Shown here piece by piece: positions 21,734 through 31,984 of a stretch of 64,000 bases of DNA (positions within the stretch are counted from its first letter, which is position 1; the number at the start of each line of letters is the position of its first letter). The DNA lies in the NCBI GenBank assembly GCA_052174475.1, contig JBQMRO010000044.1:67188-131187 (forward strand), read 5' to 3'. Origin of the DNA: Arsenophonus sp052174475. Its GTDB lineage: Bacteria; Pseudomonadota; Gammaproteobacteria; Enterobacterales; Enterobacteriaceae. Position numbers and translations under genes: made by a program. The notes below the pieces were generated by a model that had not been told where the DNA came from, did not search any database, and saw only the letters and a program-made list of their open reading frames with translations.

Positions 21734-22573
21734 TTAATAACCGACTGAGCTCAAATCTGGGCGAAATTTATTACTATCCAATCTAAAAACTTCTGTACCT
21801 AACGCATTTTTACCGTCATGATTAATAGAAAGATCAAGATAACGCCAACCTGGTGCCATTGTGTCTAATGTAAAATTAGTAGAATGAGGTTTAAATTGTA
21901 TACAGGTTGATGGTGTTGCCATCATGCGAATCCCTTGCCAATATTCATCTATCTCTTGATGAATATGCCCACATAAAATCCCTTTAACTTGTTGATATGG
22001 TTTTAAATATTCAGCTAAAATATGAGAATTACGCAAGCTATGTTGATCAAGCCAGGTACAGCCCGATGGCAAAGGATGATGATGCAACATAAGTAAATGA
22101 CTACATTCCGTGTATGTTTCAAAACAGCTTTTCATCCATAAAAGCTGTTGTTTTGATAATTTTCCATGGACAGCACCTTGAATTTGACTATCCAACATAA
22201 GGATTTGCCAATTATTATTAATTAGCACCTGCTTAGAAGGTAAAATGCCTGCTTTTGCTAAAGTTACAACCATTTTCGGTTGGTAATCGTGATTGCCTGG
22301 TAACCAAACGCAAGGAGCAGATAACCGTTTAATTCCTTCTGCAAAATACAGGTAAGCCGATGCAGACTGATCTTGAACTAAATCCCCGGTAGCAACAATT
22401 AAGTCAACATTTTTATTGCGCACTAAAATTTCATCAATTACTGCATGAAAACTACCAAAAGTATTGATGCCAAGTAAAGTATCATCAACATTAGCAAAAA
22501 GGTGAGTATCGGTAATTTGCAAGATCCTTACTAAGCTTTTTTGCTTTGTTGTTAACTTAAACAGGCTATCCAA
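21734..22573 (-). CDS. cpdA: 3',5'-cyclic-AMP phosphodiesterase
   Basis: 279-residue CpdA/Icc (E. coli 275), a class III metallophosphoesterase that hydrolyses cAMP to AMP and so tunes CRP signalling. The metal-binding motifs are in order: QITDTHLF (Asp22, His24), ATGDLVQD (61-68), PGNHD (91-95), LHHHPLPSG and CGHIHQE. The start is a TTG (complement of 22571-22573) with AAGGA about 7 bases upstream; the protein then reads MDSLFKLTTKQKSLVRILQI, aligned with the E. coli start, so no earlier ATG is needed. Its operon partners yqiA and nudF are pseudogenes, and yqiB is not recognisable. The gene itself is undamaged. Confidence 0.95.
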   Translation of the reverse strand: MDSLFKLTTKQKSLVRILQITDTHLFANVDDTLLGINTFGSFHAVIDEILVRNKNVDLIVATGDLVQDQSASAYLYFAEGIKRLSAPCVWLPGNHDYQPKMVVTLAKAGILPSKQVLINNNWQILMLDSQIQGAVHGKLSKQQLLWMKSCFETYTECSHLLMLHHHPLPSGCTWLDQHSLRNSHILAEYLKPYQQVKGILCGHIHQEIDEYWQGIRMMATPSTCIQFKPHSTNFTLDTMAPGWRYLDLSINHDGKNALGTEVFRLDSNKFRPDLSSVGY

Positions 22574-22837
22574 GTAATTTCCTTAATTTTATTTATTTTA
22601 TATGTTATTTTAACATTAATACTCTATCAAGATCTCTAGAGGTTAATAGATACTTCATTTTCATGTTATGACTAAACTGTTTTTTTAAGTTATTCAATCA
22701 ATCATTTTTAACTTAAGACGATTTAATCGTCCTATTTGTATTGGGATTACGATAGCGCATTATTAATTACGTTTAACTATACTTATTGATAAGCTTTTTC
22801 ACTAGCAACGCATGGAAATAAATATCTTTATTTTTAC

Positions 22838-23110
22838 AGCTTAATCCATGTATATACTGCCTGATTTAATTGTTGATGAATCAATTTCACCGATATGAGT
22901 ATAAATACACTTAGTTGTACTATTTTTGTTGGTAAGATACCTTAGTGCGGTGTGACAACACTGCATGGTAATTCTCACTTCTTCTTTCTCTTCACGGCGA
23001 ACTAACTGTTCTAAGCTTTTATTTTTTTCTACATGACAGTTATTTCTTCTAATAACCACGGTGCTTTGCTCGTTTTAATCGCTAGAACTCCACATACTTA
23101 TTTAGTTAAT
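22838..23110 (-). pseudogene. nudF: ADP-ribose pyrophosphatase NudF pseudogene
   Basis: Fragment of the Nudix hydrolase NudF. The minus strand reads APWLLEEITVM in one frame, then KSLEQLVRREEKEE in another. This matches ETPWLLEMVAGMIEEGESVEDVARREAIEEAG and so includes part of the Nudix box. It continues as TMQCCHTALRYLTN, CIYTHIGEIDSSTIKSG (compare SSIMVGEVDATTASG). A 72-codon frame starting at a GTG survives, but the N-terminal third, the rest of the Nudix box and the C terminus are lost. It lies upstream of cpdA, as in the E. coli nudF-yqiB-cpdA order. Confidence 0.75.
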
Positions 23111-23262
23111 GTTACTTTAACAAAGTAATGATGAGTAAGGTAAAATAAGATCTGTATTACCCCATTATTCCAAAATATCAAAACATATGGAATCAAAAAC
23201 TAAAACAAAACTTTTATTTGAAGTTCCTTGTCTCAATTAGCATTAAACAATTTATGTTAAAA

Positions 23263-24680
23263 ACTCTGAGTGATTAGTAAATCTAGTATATGATAATCGC
23301 GCTTCGCGATCTGATGCTTCATGAATCTCTTCTCAATCCTTAAATTTAACCTTGTTACCACTAGGATGAAGATAAACTCTCCTTACCTAGTTCCTACTTT
23401 TTAAAGCAGACGGGACGAAGAGCAGATTAAATAAGATTAGATCATTGTTTTTCGAACTACAGTGTTTCGGGTATCAGCTTCGTATTCTCACTATCACAAA
23501 ACCTGATTCAATTAGATTCTTTACCATTATTAATGAAGTTGTAGGTGCGCCCCACACATAATGACTATGACGGAACGTCATAGAATGCTAGCTGTTCTTC
23601 TCGATCTTTCTCCAGCTTCTTCATCGCTGCAGTATAACTTCGCTAAATTTTACCAACAAAATATTTAGCTTTATTAGCGGCATCACAGCTCTCTGTTAGC
23701 TAAATCTCCTGTAGCTCACCCTTAATTTTCAATTGAATCTCTTTGTGTAGTGAAGCTAGCACATCAGATATTTTATGCATCACCAAACAGAGTTGGTATT
23801 ACATGTCAGGGTATATTTTTGCCATTGCATTCAAAAAATAAAGGCATCGGATCCCGTAGCAAACCTGTAAAATACAGTTAAGTCCAGCGCTTACCAGCCG
23901 TTAAAAGTTATGCTCAGTTTGCCTCTAACTTTCGATAAGCATTTTCGACTGCAACGATCTCCTTACGTCTACACACAGTGCCGCAAACATAACTAAAGCA
24001 AACAAAGGCAATCGATTTTCCTGACAGATCTGTATATGCAATCAGATTAGAAATAAACGTAACGCGTATTGCGGAAATCATATAGGCATTATTGCCTGCA
24101 CTTTTTAAGGGATCGAAGGTTTCAATCTACTGATGACACTGATAGAGAAGACCTATATTCTTTTATCTATAAGTGCCTCAAGAGTTTCATAAAAATCACT
24201 GGATAAAATATCTAGCAAATACAAGCTATGCTAGCAACTTTTCTTCACTTTGCACGCTTTAGATATGGCAGTAATAATGAGCTATTAAAAGATATTTAGT
24301 TACCGCTGTGATCCCTGACCTTAAGCTCTTTAATCTCAACAACCCAATACCTATCTGTATAGTTAGCGGTAACAAAATAATCGTTATGAAAATGACTACA
24401 TGAAACTAACATGGAGAAGCTAGAATTCAGCATGTTATCGCAGCATGGGTTCGAGTTCCCTATCAATAGAGGTGCCTATGAGCTACCTGGCACCATTACG
24501 GATGCATTCATACAAGGAGTCAGAGGTAATATCTAATTTTGAAGATACCTATAGGGTAAATTTTTATGGTATATTATCTCTCTGTTGTTGAAATTGTTTA
24601 CGAAATTAATTAGTAGGATTAGGGGTACGCCACCACTATTTCTAAAACTCCACACACAAGAAATAAGCGTAACTCATCAA
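23263..24680 (-). mobile_element. IS256-family insertion sequence relic
   Basis: Full-length dead copy in minus orientation. The left end, GATTAGTAAATCTAGTATATGATAA, is the 3' terminus; the right end, CCACACACAAGAAATAAGCGTAACTC, is the 5' terminus. Internal sequence runs parallel to the relics at 5292 and 9944. No frame reaches 60 codons in the sense direction. Confidence 0.8.
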
Positions 24681-24775
24681 AAACTGAGTTTGTTACTAAC
24701 ATATCATTACTATGATTTATCATTCAGCTTGATTCTGTTATTAGTTATTAACTAAATTGACTAAAAATAACCATT

Positions 24776-24820
24776 TTAGCAAAGATTATTACTTTGCAAG
24801 AAAGCAGTAACCTTTGCTAA
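24776..24820. repeat. Two IS1595-type ends facing each other
   Basis: A 45-base imperfect inverted repeat: TTAGCAAAGATTATTACTTT and the reverse complement of TTAGCAAAGGTTACTGCTTT (3 mismatches in 20), separated by only a few bases. Each arm matches the terminal sequence of the IS1595-family relics (TTGGTAAAGGTTATTGCTTT at 20695). It lies about 120 bases upstream of ppk and could form a hairpin. Confidence 0.65.
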
Positions 24821-24940
24821 CATAGCTCCTAACCTCCAGTAGATATCCAATAAAATATCTGAAAATCATAAGTAATCAGATAAGCTAATAAGGATCAATA
24901 TCCTGTATGATTAAATAACAATATTGGTTATGGAGTAAAG

Positions 24941-27010
24941 ATGTCTAAAGTTTGGCTCTATACTGAAAAAGAGATTAGTTGGTTATCATTCAATGAGCGA
25001 GTATTGCAAGAAGCAGCAGATAAACGTAACCCGCTGATTGAACGCATGCGATTTTTAGGTATTTACTCAAATAATCTTGAGGAATTTTATAAAATAAAAT
25101 TCGCCGATGTTAAGAGACGGATATTAATTAATGAAGAACGAGGAACTGCATCTAGTTCACGCAAGCTACTGAAACTAATTGAAAACAAAGTTGCCAAACT
25201 TGATCAAGAATTTGACTTACTGTATAATGACTTATTACTTGAAATGGCGCGTAACCAAATTTTCCTAATTAATGAACGGCAAATTTCTCCGAACCAACAA
25301 ATTTGGTTACGCCAATTTTTTCGCCAACAACTTAGTCAACATATCACGCCTATCCTAATCACTCCGGAAACTGATTTAGTTGAATTTTTAAAAGATGATT
25401 ATACTTATTTAGCCGTAGAAATTATTAAAGAACAGAATATTCAATATGCATTACTAGAAATTCCAGCAGGAAAACAACTTAGATTTATCCATTTACCGCC
25501 TGAAATACCAAAATGCAGAAAATCAATGATCCTGCTAGATAATATTTTACGTTATTGTCTAGACGAGATATTTAAAGGCTTTTTTGACTATGATCAATTA
25601 AACGCCTATGCGATGAAAATGACGCGCGATGCGGAATATGATTTAACTACTGAGATGGAATCCAGTATGCTAGAGCTAATGTCATCCAGCTTAAAACAGC
25701 GTCTTAATGCAGAACCGGTTCGTTTTGTTTATCAACGTAACATGCCTGATGAAATGGTAGAACTGCTAAGAAAAAAACTCGGACTATCTAATGATGATTC
25801 AGTGATAGCCGGTGGCCGTTATCATAACTTTAAAGATTTCATTAAATTTCCAAATGAAGGGAATAAAAATTTACTAAATAAGCCACTACCGCGTTTACGT
25901 CATCGTTGTTTTGATAACTTCCGTAATGGTTTTGATGCAATCAGAAAAAAAGATATTCTCCTCTATTATCCCTATTATACTTTTGAACATACGATAGAAT
26001 TATTACGGCAAGCCTCTTTTGATCCCAACGTATTGACAATAAAAATTAATATTTATCGGGTGGCCAAGGACTCGCGCATAATTGAATCGATGATTCATGC
26101 CGCGCACAATGGTAAAAAAGTCACCGTGGTGGTTGAATTACAAGCTAGATTTGATGAAGAAGCTAATATCCATTGGGCTAAGCATCTTACTGAAGCCGGG
26201 GTACATGTTATTTTCTCTGTACCTGGTCTTAAAATTCACGCTAAACTTTTTATTATTTCTCGCCTAGAACAAGGTAAAATTATCCGTTATGCCCATATTG
26301 GCACTGGAAATTTTAATGAAAAAACCGCTCGTCTTTATACTGATTATTCATTATTAACAGCAAATCAACAAATTACTAATGAAGTAAGGCGGGTATTCAA
26401 CTTTATTGAAAATCCTTACAGACCCGTTAGTTTTGAAAATTTAATGGTTTCGCCGCAAAATTCACGAACTCGGCTAACTCAATTGATCGATCGGGAAATT
26501 ACCAATATTCAGGCGGGAAAATCAGCTGCTATCTTACTAAAGATTAATAACTTAGACGACAAAGAGTTAATTAATCATCTTTATGATGCCTCCAATGCTG
26601 GCGTAAAAATTCGTTTATTGATTCGCGGCATATGTTCGCTAGTTCCTGGTCAAGCTAATTTTAGTGAAAATATTCAAGTCACTAGCATTGTTGATCGTTT
26701 TCTTGAGCATGACAGAGTTTATGTATTTAGCAATAATGGCAACGAAGAAGTCTTCATCTCATCAGCTGATTGGATGACACGCAATATTGATTTTCGTATT
26801 GAAGTTGCCGTTAAATTACTTGATCAACAACTGAAAAAACGCGTGCTCGATATTCTTAAATTACAATTTAATGATACCGTTAAAGCTCGTTATATCGATA
26901 AAGAGTTAACTAATCGTTACGTACCTCGTGGTAATAAACGAAAGATCCAAGCCCAACTTGCTGTCTATGATTATCTAAAATTACTAGAGTATCCAGAAAA
27001 AAGAACTTAA
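24941..27010 (+). CDS. ppk: Polyphosphate kinase 1
   Basis: 689-residue PPK1 (E. coli 688), which reversibly polymerises the gamma-phosphate of ATP into inorganic polyphosphate. The N-terminal and head domains are followed by two phospholipase-D-like C-terminal domains. The phosphorylated histidine is His433 in GLKIHAKLFII (E. coli His435), and the second catalytic histidine is His590 in RFLEHDRVYVF (E. coli 592). The ATP-site region with HIGTGNFNEKTARLYTDY is intact. GGAGTAAAG precedes the ATG. ppx starts 4 bases after the stop, so ppk-ppx is an operon. Upstream is IS debris, including a hairpin of IS ends. Confidence 0.97.
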   Translation: MSKVWLYTEKEISWLSFNERVLQEAADKRNPLIERMRFLGIYSNNLEEFYKIKFADVKRRILINEERGTASSSRKLLKLIENKVAKLDQEFDLLYNDLLLEMARNQIFLINERQISPNQQIWLRQFFRQQLSQHITPILITPETDLVEFLKDDYTYLAVEIIKEQNIQYALLEIPAGKQLRFIHLPPEIPKCRKSMILLDNILRYCLDEIFKGFFDYDQLNAYAMKMTRDAEYDLTTEMESSMLELMSSSLKQRLNAEPVRFVYQRNMPDEMVELLRKKLGLSNDDSVIAGGRYHNFKDFIKFPNEGNKNLLNKPLPRLRHRCFDNFRNGFDAIRKKDILLYYPYYTFEHTIELLRQASFDPNVLTIKINIYRVAKDSRIIESMIHAAHNGKKVTVVVELQARFDEEANIHWAKHLTEAGVHVIFSVPGLKIHAKLFIISRLEQGKIIRYAHIGTGNFNEKTARLYTDYSLLTANQQITNEVRRVFNFIENPYRPVSFENLMVSPQNSRTRLTQLIDREITNIQAGKSAAILLKINNLDDKELINHLYDASNAGVKIRLLIRGICSLVPGQANFSENIQVTSIVDRFLEHDRVYVFSNNGNEEVFISSADWMTRNIDFRIEVAVKLLDQQLKKRVLDILKLQFNDTVKARYIDKELTNRYVPRGNKRKIQAQLAVYDYLKLLEYPEKRT

Positions 27011-27014
27011 TACT

Positions 27015-28574
27015 ATGCCATTAATAAAACCTTCACCATTAAGGCCGAAGGAAATTGCTGCCATTGATCTTGGCTCTAATAGCTTTCATATGATTGTTGC
27101 GCGAATTGTTAATGGTGCCTTACAGATTTTAACTCGCATTAAAAAACGCGTTCATCTAGCTGATGGCTTAGATAAGCATAATAAATTAAGTGAAAAATCA
27201 ATTCAGCGTGCCTTAATATGCTTAGCACTTTTTGCTGAACGCTTACAAGGTTTTGCTGCTGATAACGTTTGTATTGTTGGGACTCATGTCTTACGAGAAT
27301 CAGTTAATATCAAAGAATTTCTGCAGCAAGCTAAAACCATTATACCCTACCAAATTAAAATTATTTCAGGCCACGAAGAAGCGCGACTAATTTTTATGGG
27401 AGTTGAGCATACTCAGTCAGAAAAATGTCGGAAATTAGTAATTGATATTGGTGGTGGTTCAACGGAACTTATTATTGGTGAAGATTTTAAGCCTTTATTA
27501 ATGGAAAGTTGTGAGATGGGGTGTGTCAGTTATGCCAACAAATTTTTTGCTAATAAAATAATTAATGAAACTAATTTTGAGCGTGCTTATTTGGCTAGTT
27601 GGAAAAAACTAGAAAATCTTGCTTGCCAATATCAAATGCAAGGTTGGGACTATGCTTATGGCTGCTCAGGAACCATAAAAGCAATCCATGAAGTGCTGTG
27701 CCAGTTCGGTTATTCAGATGGTGTTATTACCCATGAGCGCTTAATCAAAATAAAAAAATTAGTACTAAAATATAAAAATTTTAAGTTACTTGCTCTACCC
27801 GGCTTATCGGCAGAGCGTGTTCATGTTTTTGTTCCTGGATTAGCCATTTTATGTAGTATATTTGATGCTCTACAAATCAAGCAATTAACTATATCTGACA
27901 GTGCTTTACGTGAAGGGGTTCTCTATGAAATGCAAGGATGTTTTCGTCATCAAGACATTCGTCAGCGCACTGCATTAAGTTTAGCTGAACAGTATAATAT
28001 TGACCAAGAACAAACGCATCGAGTTTCAAAAACCGTAGAGATTCTTTATCAAGAATGGGAAAAACAAAACCTCAAATTGGCTAATTCAGAATTAAAAGTG
28101 CTACTTATCTGGGCAGCCATGTTATATGAAGTTGGATTAAATATTAATCATGATGGCTTGCATCATCACTCTGCTTATATTTTATATAATACCAATTTGC
28201 CAGGCTTTAACCAAGAGCAACAGTTTTTACTGGCAACATTTGTTAGATATCATAAAAAAAGCATTAAAGCTGATGAATTCCCTAAATTAAATCTATTTAA
28301 GAAAAAACAATATTTACCTATGATTCAATTATTACGATTGGCTACTCTACTTAATAATCAACGTCAATCAACAACCACACCAAATTCGCTACGTTTAAAA
28401 ACCAATCAAAATCATTGGACACTCTACTTTCCTACTCATTATTTGCAGAAAAATGCGTTAGTATTGTTAGATTTAGAAAAAGAACAAAAATACTGGCATG
28501 AGGTGCCTGGCTGGAAATTAAAAATTAAAGAGGAATCTGATTTATATTTTAGTATATTACAAATTAAAATTTAA
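27015..28574 (+). CDS. ppx: Exopolyphosphatase
   Basis: 519-residue Ppx (E. coli 513), which releases orthophosphate from the ends of polyphosphate and also acts on pppGpp. The ASKHA fold motifs are visible: IDLGSNSFHM (17-26), the catalytic glutamate in ISGHEEARL (Glu121), IDIGGGSTELIIG (143-155) and YGCSGTIKA. The C-terminal helical HD-like part runs to the normal end. It is translationally close to ppk (4-base gap), so the two enzymes of the cycle are made together. The following gene, mgtE, is a pseudogene. The reading frame is clean. Confidence 0.95.
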   Translation: MPLIKPSPLRPKEIAAIDLGSNSFHMIVARIVNGALQILTRIKKRVHLADGLDKHNKLSEKSIQRALICLALFAERLQGFAADNVCIVGTHVLRESVNIKEFLQQAKTIIPYQIKIISGHEEARLIFMGVEHTQSEKCRKLVIDIGGGSTELIIGEDFKPLLMESCEMGCVSYANKFFANKIINETNFERAYLASWKKLENLACQYQMQGWDYAYGCSGTIKAIHEVLCQFGYSDGVITHERLIKIKKLVLKYKNFKLLALPGLSAERVHVFVPGLAILCSIFDALQIKQLTISDSALREGVLYEMQGCFRHQDIRQRTALSLAEQYNIDQEQTHRVSKTVEILYQEWEKQNLKLANSELKVLLIWAAMLYEVGLNINHDGLHHHSAYILYNTNLPGFNQEQQFLLATFVRYHKKSIKADEFPKLNLFKKKQYLPMIQLLRLATLLNNQRQSTTTPNSLRLKTNQNHWTLYFPTHYLQKNALVLLDLEKEQKYWHEVPGWKLKIKEESDLYFSILQIKI

Positions 28575-28979
28575 CAATAAAAAATTTAATTTAATTGCTT
28601 GATTTTTATTTAATAACTTATCTGCCCTGCTATTGACATTGATTGCATCACCAATGTATGCATTTAATCGAAAGTCACTAAAAATGACAATATCTTACAA
28701 ATAAATTAAGACTATCAGTATTTAAGGATAACCATATCTCAACCAACCTTTTCATTAAAAATTACTTCACTTATTAAGCCAGCTTTAACAAAAGCTAGCA
28801 TAAATTGGAAAGATATTTTCATTCTTTTATGGGAAATTAAAAGAAGATTAAAATCGTATAATCTAAGATGAGAAATAATAAGGCTTATTTTATCTATTAA
28901 AACACGATAAATTTTGAATTTATTATCGGGAAACCTAATTTTAGACTAAAAACCGTTCAACATTATCTATCTAAGAATG
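28575..28979. other. Spacer between ppx and the mgtE relic
   Basis: About 400 AT-rich bases with no open frame. It probably covers the lost N-terminal half of mgtE, but I cannot match it to that protein. No rho-independent terminator is evident after ppx. Confidence 0.45.
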
Positions 28980-29870
28980 GTAAATGCCACACCATGAGGC
29001 AACTAATAAAATTTTTATTGTTGATATAAAAAATTGCTTACAGAGAAAGGAGCTGCTATTAACGACGACTTCAGTTGCATCACTAACAAAAATAATAACT
29101 GATGTGATAAAAATTGCTACAGTAAATTTTTTACCTGACGAAAAAGCAGAAGACACTACGAATGCTTTTGCATGATATGATTTTATCTAAGTGACTGTGC
29201 TTGATAATATTGGGTTTATTAATGAGGATACCTAGTCGTTGAAGATATAATTAATAATTTTAATGAAGAAAGTGGATGGTAATATTAGATACATGGTAGG
29301 ATTAATTCTGAAGAATATGCTTACACCTATTTGGCAAACAATAAAACTTGCTGGACTTTGGCCTTGCTATTGACCTCTGTATATTTCTTTTATTTCCTCA
29401 GGAAATGAATGCATTCAAAATACTATTCCAACAATTTCTTGCATTGCAAACACTATTCCTATTGTTGCAGGCATTAGTAGCAATACTGGAAATTAAACTA
29501 TCAACATGATTCTTCAGGAGATTGCCTTGTATTAAGTCTAAACCAGCAGTTTCTTATTTTGTTACTAACAGAATTAGGTGTGCCATCTAATTAATAGTAT
29601 TGTTTTGGCAGGATTATGGGATTGTCATTTATTTACTTTATAATAACATTTAGATAGATGCGATAATAATTTTAGCTATATGATAGTAAACTTAATGATA
29701 TACAGATTAATGGGCGTTATTTATCTCATTAATTATAGTAAATATCGATCGAGATTTATCCATTATCTCAAGTATAATGATAAATACAATTACTGATACT
29801 AGCAACTTCTTTATTTTCTTAGGCTTGATAACTCTTTGTCTAATTTAAATCGTTAGTGCTAATCTCTTAC
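28980..29870 (+). pseudogene. mgtE: MgtE-type magnesium transporter pseudogene
   Basis: Decayed MgtE, a Mg2+ channel/transporter with cytoplasmic CBS domains and a five-helix membrane domain. The readable order is: FIVDIKNCLQRKELLLT and TVNFLPDEKAEDTTNAFA (CBS domain), a VEDIINNFNEES-like piece, NIRYMVG, TPIWQTIKLAGLWP, a VAGISSNTGNQT stretch (the family's GNTGxQ signature), then hydrophobic pieces to about 29860. The frame changes repeatedly with many stops, and the N-terminal domain is gone. The 61-codon frame at 28984 is the best-preserved piece. Confidence 0.8.
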
Positions 29871-30132
29871 CCTCTAATTACTGCAATATTAAAATAGCAT
29901 CTTAAAATACAACTTATTAAACTTCATTCTATCTCAATCTATTTATGTTAAAATCAAGTTTTTTCTATCTATAAATTTAAAAAAATAGCAAATTAATCTT
30001 TTTACATAGTTAAAACAGAATGGATTTTTATTTAAATTCTATTCTTTATTTTACTAGTTATTGATTTAATCAAAATTAAATAAACCAATGATTTCTGCTA
30101 TTTAAAGATTATCCAGAGTAAGGTAAAATATG

Positions 30133-31512
30133 GGAGTTATGATCATTTCTGGTGTATGGGTTTTCGAAGCAAGTAACGGTGGTATATTCTTCTAATTGAT
30201 TTTGTAGATAATTTCAAGAACAGAGAGATGATATGCCATGAAAAGTTCTACTCTACCAGATACCCCAAAACCAAATATAATCTGTGATCCCTTACATTAA
30301 CTCATTCATAATTAATGTGCCTGGCAAGCTGATAGGCATCGTTGTTGAGACGGAGCTTAAAGCCTATACTGCAACAACATGCTAAACACCTCATTATCTA
30401 TGAATGTCATCCATAATGATTATGTGCCACATCGAATCCTATAAACTGCTATTGGTATGTTGAGATTAAAATGCCTACAGTTAACTGGACCTGTAGCGGT
30501 AATGGAGTATACTTCAACAACTCATTATTACGGCCTTATCTGAAGTGTGCAAAAGCGGGAAGAATTGCTACCATGACTGTCTATCTGTGAGGTATATCTA
30601 CCGATGATTTCACAAAACTCTGGTAGCGATTCTTGGTGAAGAAAGTGCATGGTCTCTCTAAGGTACTTTCAGTAGACTGAAAGACCGATGTCTTTAATAG
30701 CATCGGCAATAGAAGTGCCACCTACATAATTTAAGCAATACGCCTAAGGTTTTTTTCTTGGTTGATGACATAATTGTCCTATCAGGCAATGTGATCACAT
30801 TGCCTGCTACTCATTATTGGCGAAACTGCGCATGAATGTAAGGAGCTCGTTACGATCTAAGATACATATTGAAAGTTATAAGCAAACTGGGCTAAACTTT
30901 TCAATGGCTATTCTGGTGAGCGGGTTTCTTAACTATATCTCCCAAGCTTACTACCGAGATGGGGGTACACTCTTGGTTTTTGGAATGCAATGGCAAAGAT
31001 ATCTATGGGAACGCAACACCAACGCGCTTATTGGTACATAAAACAGCTAATATGCCGTCTTCACTCTAAAAAAGGCATGCAGCACCGAAAGTTAAGGGTG
31101 AGCTGCGGGAGATTTAGCTAGTAGAGAGCTACAATGTCGCTAATAAAGCTATTAATGTTTTGTTGAAATCTTTTCAGCATATCGTTCAAGCGATGAGGAT
31201 ACTGAAGAAAGTTTAAGAAGAACTGTTTTCATTCTACGGACTTCCTATCAGGAAACTGGAAAAATAAGAACGACGAATATAATTGAATAGGCTTTTGTGA
31301 CAGTGAAGCTGTGAAGCCGATGCACGAAGTACTGTGGCTCAAGAAAAACAACACTTTCAATAGTATTGAAGCTCATATAATATGTTCAAAAACTAGAATT
31401 GACTAAAGTGATTTATGATCTTCTGCTGTACTAGTGATAAATAACATTCAATTTAAAGATGGAGAATAGATTCATTAAGGATCTGAGTGAACGTAGCCTG
31501 ATCTACCATATA
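30133..31512 (+). mobile_element. IS256-family insertion sequence relic
   Basis: One of the better-preserved dead copies. It runs from GAGTTATGATCATTTCTGGTG to ATACTAGATTTACTAA. In plus frames it reads a HNDYVPHRILQTAIG piece (family RNGYLPERTIQTGIG), LGFWNAM and LVHKTANMPS (family LGFWxA and WVHKTAN), then VKGELREI, enough to name the mutator-type/IS256 transposase. Several stops and shifts break every domain. The longest frame is 74 codons. Confidence 0.85.
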
Positions 31513-31543
31513 CTAGATTTACTAAAAATTTAGGATGAAAAAA

Positions 31544-31596
31544 TATTTATTTTTATATTTATATTTATATTTATATTTATAATTATATTTATAAAG
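31544..31596. repeat. Short tandem repeat, TTTATA units
   Basis: About five uninterrupted TTTATA hexamers followed by imperfect units, just past the end of the IS256 relic. It is simple-sequence DNA in an intergenic region, with no reading frame through it and no neighbouring intact gene to phase-vary. Confidence 0.8.
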
Positions 31597-31699
31597 AAAA
31601 TTACTATAAAACACCAAATGATTTGTTATTATTCCTAAATGATGTACAGATAACTATCTTCTATATATAACGATATCATTATTTTTAAAATTAAATATT

Positions 31700-31860
31700 T
31701 GCCTCTAGATCATTTAAAACTCTTATCGCACACCCATATTCATAATAATAGGCTACTGAGAAATATAGTTGAGCAAAGTTTTCATGATGATAAAACTACC
31801 TCGTTAGATAGTTACATTCAAGATAATTTATGGTTTTATTAAATAATTCAAGTTTAACTT
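31700..31860. repeat. Degenerate repeat shared with 36355-36520
   Basis: This stretch (TCTTATCGCACACCCATATTC, then GGCTACTGAGAAATATAGTTGAG) resembles 36355-36520 (TTCATCGCACACATTCATATT, then GGCTACTAAGTGATATAGTTAAG). Both are next to IS relics, so they may be ends of a further decayed mobile element, but I cannot name the family. Confidence 0.4.
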
Positions 31861-31914
31861 GAAACTAATCTTTCATAGACTACAATAGAGCTATACTAAC
31901 CAATACTGATTGGT

Positions 31915-31942
31915 ATATTTCTGGTTATATAACCAGAAATAT
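31915..31942. repeat. Perfect 28-bp palindrome
   Basis: ATATTTCTGGTTAT is followed directly by its reverse complement ATAACCAGAAATAT, with no loop. A second inverted repeat, ACCAAT-ACTG-ATTGGT (31899-31914), abuts it on the left. There is no T-run, so it is not an obvious terminator. Its role is unknown. Confidence 0.7.
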
Positions 31943-31984
31943 TAATGTAGACTAATCTCAATCTCCTAACTAGGATTAAAATGA

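Noticed and set aside
22841..23059. Apparent 72-codon small gene of unknown function
   Set aside because: The frame and its upstream continuation match NudF around the Nudix box, and the position upstream of cpdA fits; it is a fragment, not a new gene.
31544..31596. Regular short repeats that might suggest an array
   Set aside because: Simple TTTATA hexamers without spacers; not a CRISPR array, and no cas genes are present.
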